Counted from the stretch's first letter, positions 46,686 to 58,059 are shown. The stretch: 64,000 nt of DNA from Lamellibrachia columna (GCA_963662155.1 OY759273.1:29433044-29497043), one strand, 5' to 3'. Numbers and translations: made by a program. The notes: a model not told the origin generated them from the sequence alone.

Positions 46686-46811
46686 CTAGAAGTCGGCAAA
46701 GAGTTCGGCATCCTTCGACGAGACGGGGGCAGCTGACCTCCAGTCATCGTCATGGTAATCATCGAAGTTGTGAGTGTCGCCGGGGTGATCAATCACAGGA
46801 ATAATTGGAGG
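46686..46811 (-). CDS. PRKX: PRKX-type kinase, terminal exon (canonical C-tail)
   Basis: 42 codons including the stop, read after the acceptor TTGTCTACAG in phase 0, directly following KKLQ of the exon at 52200-52277. It encodes PPIIPVIDHPGDTHNFDDY, then DDDWRSAAP and the terminus KDAELFADF-stop. This is the AGC-kinase C-terminal tail of the PKA/PRKX subfamily: PPI.P start, GDT.NFDDY segment, and a final F-x-x-F hydrophobic motif at the very end, which in this family docks into the kinase N-lobe and stabilises the active form. Identification is secure because all five upstream exons join to it in phase. Confidence 0.95.
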   Translation of the reverse strand, partial: PPIIPVIDHPGDTHNFDDYHDDDWRSAAPVSSKDAELFADF

Positions 46812-46868
46812 CTGTAGACAACAAGAAAATTTTCATCACAATTGTTGTCAACTTTTGCAATGAGCATC

Positions 46869-46943
46869 ACATAAGCAGAAAGTACATAAGCAGAAAGTAC
46901 ATAAGCAGAAAGTACATAAGCAACAAGTACATAAGCAGAAAGT
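46869..46943. repeat. 15-bp tandem repeat, 5 copies, 58 bases before the last acceptor
   Basis: CATAAGCAGAAAGTA units in the last kinase intron, ending 58 bases upstream (in transcript sense) of the 3' splice site at 46812. It lies where a branch point region could be. One unit has CAACAAG. Confidence 0.9.
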
Positions 46944-48706
46944 GTAAATTTCGTGATGGATTTTCTGTTCACTGACATTACATAATATTAATTAATTGAG
47001 ACATTGGGGTTAACAAATTATTTTTAAATATATATTAAACCAATTTTGAGAGGACAAAGAAAGAAAGAAAACACCATAGGTTATGTATTATTTTGGTGAT
47101 TAGTTTGAAATGTTAAATCAGCATGGGGTGTACCAAAGATTGTTGGACCACTAAATAATAACTCCCGTGTTTTAATCATGTAACATTCTATTTTTAGGAA
47201 GACATCTCTATTAATCTAATTTGTTGGTAATAATAAACATATCAAATATAACACAACGAAAATACCTGAAGGGTCTTTTTTTGGCATTTTAACATTAATC
47301 CAAACAAATCATCATTACCCAACTGCAGTTTCATGGAAAATCATAACGCAACAATATTTTATTGCAAACAATTATGAAAACTGTTGCACTACATAAGATG
47401 ATAATGGACAAATTAACTGTAGATAATATGGTACACACATTGACCACTGTGTCTATTTACAATTATAGCAAATGTCTACAAATACAATTTCCCTGGTCAG
47501 TCGCGCTGCACTGTCCATAAAATGCACGCACACACGTACGCATGCACGAACGCCAAGATTTCACGAGTTACTACATTTTTAAAGTTTCAATACATTGGCA
47601 AATTGAAAAACATAATCTGCTGATGTAAACCAATTGTCAATATGAATGGCTGCAAAACCACCAAGAAACCAACTGGAGAAATTGTCTCCAAGTCATTGAA
47701 GACACATGCTATTGAACCAGAAAGTGCAGGAATCATGCAGCGTAGCAGCAATCATAACCACAGTCCGTGCAGGTTGTACTGGTCTTTTATTTGAATAAAT
47801 ACATTTGTACGAGTGCGCACCAATGATGTATAGATACTTAAATATTAAAATGGTTACGCAGATCCTAATGACAGTACATATCTATATTTCTTAAATTTAA
47901 ATCTCTCAGTCGGCTCCAATTTCTGAAATATAAATCACATTTTTTCCCCAATGCATTTTGTGTCACCATTTTAAAAATAATTGTACAAAAGTCTTCATGC
48001 CTGATTACTTTGCATTGTCATTGGTGCTTTTTATATACTCTGGTTACTTCTGTATAATTTTAACATGTCACACGACAATAAATTTCTTATTAAAGTAAAT
48101 ATGCCATGCGTCTGGACTTTAAAGTAAAATATTGTTATTAATTCTGAAGAGATTCATCAAACTGGTTATTGTAATCTATTAATATGTATGATGAAGGAAG
48201 CTGAAAGCTGTCAAAATGTCACAATTAACAAAGGTAAAACAGATTGTGAAAAAATAGTAAAATATTAATATACTATTATTATTAATATTATTAGTATATT
48301 TTCAGTATCACTACAATTAGGTAGCTAGTGTAATATAACTTTTATTTTGCTGTTGTCTAATTATCTGGGAAAATGGCCCAAAATAAGACACAAACACCAG
48401 TGTAAGGGTGGAAGTATTTTTTGCAGGTAGCAAATTCAGGATGTCCTAAGATTGAATAATTATTCAATGTAGCTAATTATTCAATATAGAGATAATTCAT
48501 GATGATTTGCAACCCAACTTGTAATAGTTGAGGATATTCTCCATTTATATTTGCAGGTTAGCTCTTAGTAATGAAGAATGTTATAAATATTCTCGACATG
48601 TCTCTGTATTAATTCCATAGGCACTGCACAAGTGCACAAGTCGACTGACTAGTAAACATTTAGGACAGTTGCTAACATCATTGCATTAAGTACAGAAGAC
48701 AAAAGC
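46944..48706. other. Intron DNA of the kinase gene
   Basis: No exon seen between the two candidate terminal exons. A minus-strand AATAAA near 48338 could serve the alternative terminal exon. Confidence 0.45.
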
Positions 48707-49132
48707 CTACATACGAATGACACAATTTGATTCCTCCAAATATTTTGTCAAAGTTCTGTATCTCCAAAACTGCGAATAAAAGCTACTTATAAATGCTAGC
48801 CAATCTACAAAGCAGCAATGCAATATATCGGCCACAAGTTGGTATTGTATCCACAATATCGACCATAAAAATGAAGGATCACACAAGAAATGACAAAACC
48901 CAAAGTCATGCGGGTCTTCTGCCTGGTGCTGAGCAACAGTCATTGGAGTGATCGGAATGACAGCCTCAAGAAGGATTAAGGGTTTAGTAGGGAGCGACGG
49001 TGTTAATCCGTGTGGCCTCACAAGCATGGGAAGCAAGCCTAGAGTGGTAAGTGCCTCTACCTCGCCCCATGTTGCGTCAGGGAAAAAGTTGCGGGGGTCG
49101 CCTTTGTGTCTAACTCGTGGAACTATTGGAGG
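48707..49132 (-). CDS. PRKX: PRKX-type kinase, candidate alternative terminal exon
   Basis: Follows a strong acceptor (pyrimidine-rich tract, then TTCTTTCAG before 49132) in the same phase 0 as the canonical last exon. It starts with a homologous tail, PPIVPRVRHKGDPRNF, then DATWGEVEAL. PPI-P, H-x-GD, NF and W align with the canonical exon. Instead of ending in the F-x-x-F motif it stays open to 48707, giving a 141-residue C-terminus ending ESNCVIRM. It is best explained as a duplicated, mutually exclusive last exon that yields an isoform without the hydrophobic motif. A weak GAG/GTAGAG donor after WGE is a second possibility. The far C-terminal part has no recognisable domain and may be non-conserved. 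Confidence 0.65.
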   Translation of the reverse strand, partial: PPIVPRVRHKGDPRNFFPDATWGEVEALTTLGLLPMLVRPHGLTPSLPTKPLILLEAVIPITPMTVAQHQAEDPHDFGFCHFLCDPSFLWSILWIQYQLVADILHCCFVDWLAFISSFYSQFWRYRTLTKYLEESNCVIRM

Positions 49133-50694
49133 CTGAAAGAAGATGGCAGTTGATAGAGAGAAAGATGGAATGGACAAGTTCTCCTGCACTCTGTCTTGTG
49201 CTGGTGATACTTGTAGTAGTGCCTATGTCACAGTACAAATGTCCAGATGATAGTAATAAATAAAACTTTTCACGAATAGCCCACTTTCCTTGAAAGCTTA
49301 ATGCGCTTTACATAAAATTCATGAAACAAAAATCTAAAAATCTATACACAGAAAATACATTTCAGACTGTGCTAAAACTTGAACAGTTAATTTAAAAGTA
49401 AACTAATAAAATATACATGTAACTAAAAATTTGAAATAAAACCTAACTCACTATATCTAAACTAAACTCACTATACCTAAAATGTTATCTAAAAGTTAAA
49501 TTAAAAAGGAAGTTTGGCAAGTAAAAAATACAACATAATTCTTATGGTAACATTAATTTTAAAATGTCAGTTTTCCAACAATACTCTTGATGGAAAAGGA
49601 ATGTTTTAGGATTTTCCGGAATAACGTTATTGAACTAGATCAGATCACAGATGGAATGACATAATTAAATTTCTTCCAATGTTACAGCTACCTGGTGGTC
49701 AACACAGACAAGTGCTCAAGGGAAGTCACCAGATATGGAATACATAAATTCAGGGTCTCTCACTCTGTGTAATTATTAATGCATGCCATTTGTTTGTTAA
49801 AACACACACTAATAAAGAGCATGACACCTAATTTCAGCTAAAAAGAAATCAGTGAGTGTCCATGAAAATTAAATAGATTTTAGATGCGGTAATTGTTTGG
49901 AGAAATGACAGATTGTGTACACATACTACACAGAGAGGAATCGAAGATAGATCTGAATAAGGCTACACGGCGTTGTTAAGGGTAGGCATTGGTGAAAGAC
50001 AGGCAGTTGGTTGTATTTCAGTTAGAACTCAATGTGCAACTGTAGTGTGTCTCGCTTAACTGCAAAATTAAATGTAGCCAACAATTGTATCAAGCCAGTC
50101 CTTGGGGAAGGTGGTTCAGGGGATTGAACGAAACCCTTTTTTGAGTAAATTTCTTTAACTGTAATATTTAAAAAAAATCATTCCAGAAATCCCCCGACTG
50201 ATTATGTACGCCCGAACTTCCGTTTTTAAACTCTGAGGACGGGCATGTGTTTGTGTTTGGAATACATGTGTATATAAACGGCCTGAGACCAGTCTTGATT
50301 GATTGGGTGCTATATCAAGTTTTATTATTTATTTTTAAATAAATAAACATAAAACAATGTTCTTTTTGGTTGGTGAATTTAAATCGGAATATATTTTCAA
50401 GAGGTTACTGAATAAGGTTGGTACGTGGTCGCCATGCCTCCTTATTAAGGCATGACAACAAAACAGCCCTACTAAATAAAATGTAAATATTAAAACTTAC
50501 AACTTTCTCGTCAATTCATTTAGTCCATCTCAAATCAGGTTCATTGATGTTCAAATTGATATAAAAAAAATAGTAACACGCACTGTCAGTTTAATAAGTG
50601 TGCATACTCTTGTTAAAATCATCGAAAGAAGACTTTGATCGTCAGACCGGGTAATTCTTGAAATTGTTAATAACCTTATGCTACAGAATATAGA
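49133..50694. other. Intron DNA of the kinase gene
   Basis: AT-rich with short direct repeats such as ACTCACTATA at 49449 and 49469. No exon recognised. Confidence 0.45.
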
Positions 50695-50960
50695 GCTAAA
50701 CCATTTTTCGCCAAATTTTAACCGGGCCCAGTAAAAAAATTATTTCATATTTTGTCCAATGACTGAACCAAAACTAAAAAAAATTGTAAAAATGAGCTAG
50801 AATGTAATAGTGGGTAGTAGTAGATAGGTTAATTTTTTTGAAGTGAAATAAAGGAATCAAGGAGAGACTTTTAAGGTTTGGTTACTTAGTTTTCTTGTGA
50901 AAGGCCGAATTAAAACATTTTGTTATATATTTTTTTCTGATTCCAATTGTGAAGGTCCAC
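50695..50960. repeat. Dispersed repeat family C, copy 1
   Basis: Diverged match to 54655-54900 in the same orientation. Shared blocks include CGCCAAATTTTAA-like, TGAGCTAGAATGT and GTAGTAGATAGGTT. Intronic. Confidence 0.55.
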
Positions 50961-51533
50961 ATAGAGACGGCTGAAGAATGTTTCTGTTTGTTCACAAATG
51001 ATTCATGTGACACATTTTTATACTGTGTAAAATTACTCCAATCAGACGCATTGTACAAACTTTGTGGCTATGTGGTCAAGATTTTGTAAGACATGTCTTT
51101 ACACGAGTACAAAAGATGTCAAACTACCAAGAAATGGCCAGGTCCAAAAAATGCTCACTTTTAACCTGTGTCTACCCTTAAAACCTACACAAAGGATACT
51201 AGCAATGGGGTTGGCAACTAAGCATGCATTGACAATGTGACTGGATGTCGTGGCATTTTATACATTCAAAAACCATCATACCCCGTAGTGATAATAATAA
51301 TGATTTTATTATAACAGAAAAAAATGGTTTCCTTAAATGTCTGCATATCAGAGTTCCACCAGAAACAAATACGCTTTTGTGTTGCCAGAACGAGAGGACA
51401 GTGTCAGTTGTAGAGAAGTTGTGGCTTATGTCGTTTGACAATTATAATTATTATGATGAAAAGAATTTAACAAAGTGTTAGTGACGCAATGCTGCATTTG
51501 GAATACCAGTCAATAAATTTGTAAAATAATTAA

Positions 51534-52199
51534 TGTCACCTACTGTCTACTGTGTACAGGCGGCCTGTCACCCTCTGTCTACAGCATGCAGGCATCCTGT
51601 CACCCACTGTTTACAATGTACAGGCGTCCTGTCATCTAATGTTTACAACGTACAGGCGTCCTGTCACCCACTGTTTACAATATACAGGCATCATGTCACC
51701 AACTGTTTACAATGTACAGGCGTCATGTCACCCACTGTTTACAATGTACTGGCATCCTGTCGCCCACTGTTTACAATGTACCGGCATCATGTCACCCACT
51801 GTTTACAATGTACAGGTGTCATGTCACCCACTGTTTACAATGTACTGGCGTCCTGTCGCCCACTGTTTACAATGTACAGGCGTCCTGTCACCCACTGTTT
51901 ACAATGTACAGGCATCCTGTCACCCACTGTTTACAATGTACAGGCGTCCTGTCACCCACTGTTTACAATGTACAGGCGTCCTGTCACCCACCGTTTACTT
52001 CATACATGTGTCCTGCTACCTACTGTCTACTGCGCATAGGTGTCCTGTCTCCCACTGTCTACTGCATACAGGTGACCTGTCACCTACTGTCTACTGCATA
52101 CAGGTAATCTGTCACTGTGTACAGGCGTCCTGTCCCCCATTGGCTACTGCGTACAGGTGACCTGCCATCCACTATCTACTGCGTACAGGTGTCACCCAC
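51534..52199. repeat. 32-bp minisatellite, about 20 copies, abutting a 5' splice site
   Basis: The 32-bp unit is built on TGTTTACAATGTACAGGCGT with CCTGTCACCCAC. In transcript sense (minus) the array begins at the intron's first bases: the real donor is CAG/GTGGGTGACA, and most units carry the near copy CAGTGGGTGACAGG. Toward the donor (52000-52199) units diverge and have CTGTCTACTGCATACAGG. All three plus-strand frames stay open because of the repeat; they are not genes. Confidence 0.95.
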
Positions 52200-52277
52200 C
52201 TGTAGTTTCTTGTTGTAGACAGCTTCCCAGTCCATCTGTTTGAACCACTTGTGTCGTTTTATATCTTCGGAGCCATT
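52200..52277 (-). CDS. PRKX: PRKX-type kinase exon (end of kinase core)
   Basis: 26 codons, phase 0 at both ends: NGSEDIKRHKWFKQMDWEAV then YNKKLQ. Acceptor TTGTCAACAG, donor CAG/GTGGGT. It is the end of the kinase domain (the H-x-WF....DW motif common to AGC kinases) and leads into the C-tail. It can join either terminal exon. Confidence 0.95.
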
Positions 52278-53539
52278 CTGTTGACAAAACAATAACAAAG
52301 TCAAGCAATGTCATCATTTCAACAAGTCAAAGCCAGCATCGACAAGTTATGGACCACAGTAGGAGAGTGTTTACAATGTCAAACTCTCAATGAAGAGGAC
52401 CGTGTTCAAAAACTGGCCACGGAGGACTACAAAACTGTAAGACATATTAACGAGAATGTACAGGGATTTTCATTGGCTGTCATATAGGGAGCTATGAGTG
52501 ACATTTCGTATAACTAAAATTCCTCAATTCTTATTGATCTCAAATTACATATGAACTAACATTACACTTCATGTTTTAATTTTTACTGCTGAAGTATATT
52601 TACTATTATAAATTGCATAAAAGGGATTAGAAAATGCAGAAAAAAAAAGAACCGGTCCTCCGCAATTGCCGAATGACGTCATCTTTCTCAGTTCAAGCGA
52701 TGACTCTTTTATGGCCTGACATTGCAACACTGATATTTATTAGTATTTTATAACATTTCAATTATACGTATACAAAGCGTGTTACTAATGTGAACTTTCC
52801 AGTCATTCTATATTTGAAAATACTTGATTTGGCATGAAATAAAATAACCAAGATTCACAACATATAAAGACCGCTATACGGTTTACTTTGCCATGCTAAT
52901 ATATCAGCCAATGAAAATCGCTGTACATTCCCTTTAAAAAGCACAAGATCGTTAATAAATAAAGAACTACTACACTGCATTAGCATATTATGTGTACAGA
53001 ATATTCACCAACCACAACACAAGATATTTGTTCTATAGCTATTTAATAATAATATGATATGATATTTATATTACGTATTATGGTAACACATATAAATACA
53101 AAAACCACTAAAACAGTCTAACTATACATGCGTATTATGATAAAATATAACAAACAAAAACCATTAAAACAGTCTATGGCATATATTTTGGGACAAACGT
53201 TTTTTTAATGGTGGTTGGAAATTAGCGCAACTTGCTGTAACTGTCACTGATGTTTGCTGGCAGACTGTAATTGTTCCAGAGAGTTGTTTGTTAGACATAA
53301 AAGGATGAGTGTATTATTCCCTAAATACCAGGTCTTTACAATGAATGCCTATTTTTATATGCATAAGACGTGCTCCGTTTACCAGTGCTGAATTTTGTTA
53401 CGCATGTCGAGCCTAGCTGTCATCACAGCGATAATTTCAACAGGAAGTACTGGGCATTACTTAATTATGTGTCAAGTCACCATAGAAACAGTTCCAACTG
53501 TCTTTGGTTCATAAACACATCTTAGATTTCTGTGAGGAA
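52278..53539. other. Intron DNA of the kinase gene
   Basis: AT-rich. Two near copies of AAAACCA.TAAAACAGTCTA occur at about 53100 and 53160. No exon seen. Confidence 0.45.
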
Positions 53540-53935
53540 AATGGCAAATCCCTTTTTTTGGCTGATTTGCTTAAAATGGAAAAATCATGATAACGTATAT
53601 TTTTTATGTTCATCATAACAGTGTAACACTGAATGACAAACTTATAGCGATTGAGAGTTAAGGCAAAACTATTTTTGATGTTAGGAAGATTTCTTGCAAA
53701 GAACAGTGGATTTTGTTTGACGCCAGAACATTTCATAGCCTGATTTCACAGCTAAACCTTGCACATTTTTTTTAGATGTAGGAACATTTCATAGCCTGAT
53801 AAATGGTGACACTCAATTGAAATCGGAATTCTATAAGCAACTTAACTAATGAAAAAACATGGCTTTACACAGAATTTCAAGCCTAAAATACAGATCTCTA
53901 CTCAAAAATGTGGAAGGTCATTTCTATGATGTTTT
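53540..53935. repeat. Dispersed repeat family B, copy 2
   Basis: Colinear with 44370-44660, with an internal duplication of GAACATTTCATAGCCTGAT (53728 and 53783). Intronic, starting within 20 bases of the donor of the neighbouring exon. Confidence 0.6.
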
Positions 53936-53954
53936 ATCAGCTATCATAGCCTAC

Positions 53955-54012
53955 CTTCATGTTTCCTAGTCGCTTGGTTCGATCTTGAACAAGTAGTTTC
54001 TTTACGAGATCT
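53955..54012 (-). CDS. PRKX: PRKX-type kinase exon (58 bp micro-sized exon)
   Basis: One base completing a Lys codon, then DLVKKLLVQDRTKRLGNMK, ending in phase 0 at AAG/GTAGGC. The acceptor is GCTTCGCTTGTAG. This is the helix with LL..D...RLG, the conserved Arg-containing motif (subdomain XI) of the kinase C-lobe. Very short but exactly in phase with both neighbours. Confidence 0.95.
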
Positions 54013-54247
54013 CTACAAGCGAAGCAAAACAACCATGTCTGATTTAAGTAGACAATCATTTTGCATTAATTTATCCTCATGATGATGATGATGAACTATA
54101 AGCACAGGCTAAGGTTGCAATATGTTCTAGCAGTCTTTCACACACAAAAAAACACTCATCTGCTTATTTACATATGTAACCATGGAAACCATCTGCTGAC
54201 ATGCAAACATCAAATTCAACTCAACATAAAACTCCCTCCTCAATTTG

Positions 54248-54653
54248 TTGAACCATTATAGCCTTATACAGAGCTGGCACATTGAACCCTTATAGCCTTA
54301 TATAGAGCTGGACCATTGAACCCTGATAGCCTTATACAGAGCTGGAACATTGAACTCTTATAGCCTTATATAGAGCTAGAACATTGAACCCTGATAGCCT
54401 TATACAGAGCTGGAACATTGAACTCTTATAGCCTTATATAGAGCTGGATAATTGAACCCTTATAGCCTTATGCAGAGCTGGAACGTTTAACCCTGATAGC
54501 CTTATATAGAGCTGGAACATTGAACCCTTATAGCCTTATATAGAGCTGGAACATTGAACCCTTATAGCCTTATATAGAGCTGGAACATTGAACCCTTATA
54601 GCCTTATATAGAGCTGGAACATTGAACCCTTATAGCTTTATATAGAGCTGGAA
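54248..54653. repeat. 34-bp minisatellite, about 12 copies
   Basis: The unit is TATAGCCTTATATAGAGCTG then GAACATTGAACCCT. Early units alternate TATA/TGATA and TATA/TACA variants, suggesting a dimeric higher-order unit. Intronic, about 240 bases upstream of the 58-bp exon in transcript sense. Confidence 0.95.
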
Positions 54654-54654
54654 C

Positions 54655-54900
54655 ACTACTGCCTTTTTTCGCTGAATTTTGACTATATCCAATCAAAAAT
54701 AATATAATAGTTTTTCCAATTATTTCACACAACTAATTGACAAATTTGTACAAATGAGCTAGCATGTCGTATTGGATAGTAGGTAGGTTTGATTTTTAGC
54801 GAAATGATTCTAAAACAAAACAGGTGGAAAATTTTTATTCAGCAAGGAGCTTTAATGTGATGAAGTTCACCAGGATCGACTAAGGTACATCTGTATATTT
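54655..54900. repeat. Dispersed repeat family C, copy 2
   Basis: Diverged copy of 50695-50960 with GTACAAATGAGCTAGCATGT and GATAGTAGGTAGGTT. It lies between two minisatellites in the same intron. Confidence 0.55.
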
Positions 54901-54970
54901 TGAAAAACAGCGTTGAACTATTCTACATTAGAATAACCTTCAGAATTCATGAGAAGCATTCATGCCATTG

Positions 54971-56333
54971 ATGACACCGACACTATGACTGAGTTTTGAA
55001 GCAACTGACAGGTCGTAATGTCCAGGTTGACCTCAGGATGACACTGATACTATAACTGAGCCACAAAGTACCTGACAGGTAGTAATGTCAAGGTTGACCT
55101 CAGGATGACACTGATACTATGACTGAGCCTTGAAGTACCTGACAGGTCGTAATGTCCAGGTTGACCTTAGGATGACACTGATACTATGACTGAGCCTTGA
55201 AGTACCTGACAGGTCGTAATGTCCATGCTGACCTCAGGATGACACTGATACTATGACTGAGCCTTGAAGTACCTGACAGGTCGTAATGTCCAGGTTGACC
55301 TCAGGATGACACTGATACTATGACGGAGCCTTGAAGTACCTGATAGGTCGTAATGTCGAGGTTGACCTTAGGATGACACTGATACTATGACTGAGCCACA
55401 AAGTACCTGACAGGTCGTAATGTCCAGGTTGACCTCAGGATGACACTGATACTATGACTGAGCCTTGAAGTACCTGACAGGTCGTAAACTCCAGGTTGAC
55501 CTCAGGATGACACTGATATTATGACTGAGCCTTGAAGTACCTGACAGGTCGTAATGTCAAGGTTGACCTCAGGATGACACTGATACTATGACTTAGCCTT
55601 GAAGTAGCTGACAGGTCGTAATGTCCATGCTGACCTCAGGATGACACTGATACTATGACTGAGCCTTGAAGTACCTGACAGGTCGTAATGTCCAGGTTGA
55701 CCTCAGGATGACACTGATACTATGACGGAGCCTTGAAGTACCTGATAGGTCGTAATGTCGAGGTTGACCTTAGGATGACATTGATACTATGACTGAGCCA
55801 CAAAGTACCTGACAGGTCGTAATGTCAAGGTTGACCTCAGGATGACACTGATACTATGACTGAGCCTTGAAGTACCTGACAGGTAGTAATGTCAAGGTTG
55901 ACCTCAGGATGACACTGATACTATGACTGAGCCTTGAAGTACCTGACAGGTCGTAATGTTCAGGTTGACCTTAGGATGACACTGATACCATGACTGAGCC
56001 TTGAAGTAGCTGACAGGTCGTAATGTCCAGGTTGACCTCAGGATGACACTGATACTATGACTGAGCCTTGAAGTACCTGACAGGTCGTAAAGACCAGGTT
56101 GACCTTAGGATGACACTGATACTATGACTGAGCCTTGAAGTACCTGACAGGTCGTAAAGTCCAGGTTGACCTCAGGATGACACTGATACTATGATCGAGC
56201 CTTGAAGTACCTGACAGGTCATAAGTCCAGGTTGACGTCAGGATGACAATAATACTATGACTGAGCCTTGAAGTACCTGACAGGTCGTAATGTCCATGTT
56301 GACCTCAGGATGACACTGATACTATGACTGAGC
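54971..56333. repeat. 67-bp minisatellite, about 20 copies, next to a 5' splice site
   Basis: Exact 67-bp period with TTGAAGTACCTGACAGGTCG, TAATGTCCAGGTTGACCTCA and GGATGACACTGATACTATGA blocks. Variants (CCACAAAG versus CTTGAAG; TTAGG versus CTCAGG) recur at intervals, pointing to duplicated blocks. In transcript sense the array starts 12 bases into the intron, after GTAAGTCTCACA. Every unit holds AGGTTGACCT, an inverted pair of AGGT and ACCT. Confidence 0.97.
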
Positions 56334-56345
56334 TGTGAGACTTAC

Positions 56346-56441
56346 TTTGCCACGAGATCCATGTGTTTAGGCCAGTCGATTTTTCCAGCTAAGATTTTCT
56401 CGTATATGCCGAATGGAGTCTCGTCAAAGAATGGAGGATAG
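56346..56441 (-). CDS. PRKX: PRKX-type kinase exon (C-lobe, FGIYEKIL)
   Basis: 96 bases: one base completes Gly, then YPPFFDETPFGIYEKILAGK followed by IDWPKHMDLVA and two bases of a Lys codon. Acceptor TTTACATTGCAG, donor AA/GTAAGT. The (D/E)-x-PFGIY-x-KILAGKI segment is diagnostic for the PKA/PRKX family and closest in style to PRKX (PFFDDNPFGIYQKIL). Confidence 0.96.
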
Positions 56442-56948
<507 letters not shown>

Positions 56949-57059
56949 TTAAGTGGAGTTGGATAGAAAGTATGAAGAAAGATAGAAAGTTGGTAAAACT
57001 AGCAAATCTAATTATAAGGCATTTAAATATGTGCAGACGATAAGGATGGCAAAGTGCAA

Positions 57060-57125
57060 CGCACTTTATAACAAACTGTAATGCACTTTATCACAAACTG
57101 TAATGCACTTTATCACGAAGTGTAA
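57060..57125. repeat. 24-bp triplicate in the kinase intron
   Basis: Three copies of AATGCACTTTATCACAAACTG (with ATAA, ACAA and ACGAAG variants). The remainder of this 894-base intron is the SINE and unremarkable AT-rich DNA. Confidence 0.8.
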
Positions 57126-57484
57126 TGTTTTTTACTCTGAATATGAATTCAATAATCAATAGATTCTGTACTTACTATGAAATTCAATCAACTATTATGT
57201 AAGATAATCAACTGTACTATGGAATTAAAACGTTGACTTTCATGAATCGGGATTGTTAGTTCAGGTAACTTTCAAATGTTTGAATAGCCTTATGTTGTAG
57301 TATACAGAGGCCGAATCACGTTTGATTACTGAACATTTGTCTTGCATGAATTGTCTGACTAATTCTACTCTCTGATTGGATCACAAAATTTATACAAACA
57401 CACAACTTGCTACATATATAATTAACAAGATTTCCAAAAGGCAAAACATTAAATTTATACCACATCAATCAAACAATTGATACT

Positions 57485-57757
57485 CAAGATCGCATTACAC
57501 TTTGCCCCCAGCAAACCTGTTCACAAAACACCATTTCAACTTCTGTTGAAGCATCCAGATGGTGCAATTGCTGTGCGAAGGCTGTTCATTCTAACATTAT
57601 TCCATCACTGGAATCACTGTCTATTGCCAAGTACTCATTTATTCAGCTGAATGAACTGGAGCAATGTGGGGTGAACAAAACTGCCCAAGTTTGAAAACAG
57701 CAGTGTGAGGATTCGAACAAAGGTCCCTACCTACGTTCTACCGTGCTACCACATCCC
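57485..57757 (-). mobile_element. tRNA-derived SINE
   Basis: On the minus strand the element starts GGGATGTGGTAGCACGGTAG (A-box region 57741-57751) and has TGTTCGAATCC as B box (57709-57719), spaced as in a tRNA promoter. The body contains CAGCTGAATAAATGAGTACT, resembling the 'CAGCTG.AAATGGGTACCTGGC' section of many invertebrate SINEs, and the end reads GGGGCAAAGTGTAATGCG. It lies inside the kinase intron, in the gene's own orientation. The exact 3' end is uncertain. Confidence 0.7.
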
Positions 57758-57795
57758 AAAAATACATTAAAATCTCCACCTTCTAAATACATTAC

Positions 57796-58059
57796 CTATC
57801 TTCTAATCGCTTTGCGAATCCAAAGTCAGTGAGCTTTAAATGGCCGTCGATGTCCAGAAGCAGATTTTCTGGTTTCAGGTCACGGTAGACGATTGTCTTG
57901 CCATGCAGGTAGTCAAGCGCCGACACGATCTCTGCTGCGTAGAAATTGCTCTTGGCGTTATTGAATCGGCCAGCGTTACGGAGATACGAGAAGAGTTCTC
58001 CGCCACAGACGAACTCCAGCAGCATGTACAAATACTTCTCGTTGTGATCTGCCCAAAGC
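57796..58059 (-). CDS. PRKX: PRKX-type cAMP-dependent-like Ser/Thr kinase, first exon in window (catalytic core)
   Basis: 264 bases: one base completes a codon, then [49 protein letters not shown], the catalytic loop [12 protein letters not shown], the magnesium-binding TDFGFAK and RLED plus two bases of Arg. Acceptor GTGTTACAG, donor AG/GTAATG. The residues read like PRKX ([20 protein letters not shown]) rather than classical PKA, whose matching part is YMVMEYV..GEMFSHLR. The family phosphorylates Ser/Thr in basic contexts and PRKX acts in cell morphogenesis and differentiation. The joined visible exons give 247 residues, starting after the N-lobe. The glycine loop and ATP-binding lysine (about the first 110 residues) were not found up to 64000. 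Introns are phase-consistent throughout. Confidence 0.97.

Noticed and set aside
51533..52160. Plus-strand frames up to 202 codons with a Val-Tyr-Asn-Val-Gln-Ala repeat
   Set aside because: Produced by the 32-bp intronic array; all three frames are open, and the real exon next to it is on the other strand.
54971..56333. Nuclear-receptor response-element array (TGACCT in every 67-bp unit)
   Set aside because: The half-sites are a consequence of repeat amplification; no evidence of regulatory use.
57690..57757. tRNA gene on the minus strand
   Set aside because: A and B boxes are present but no complete cloverleaf could be formed, and conserved SINE body sequence follows; called a SINE.
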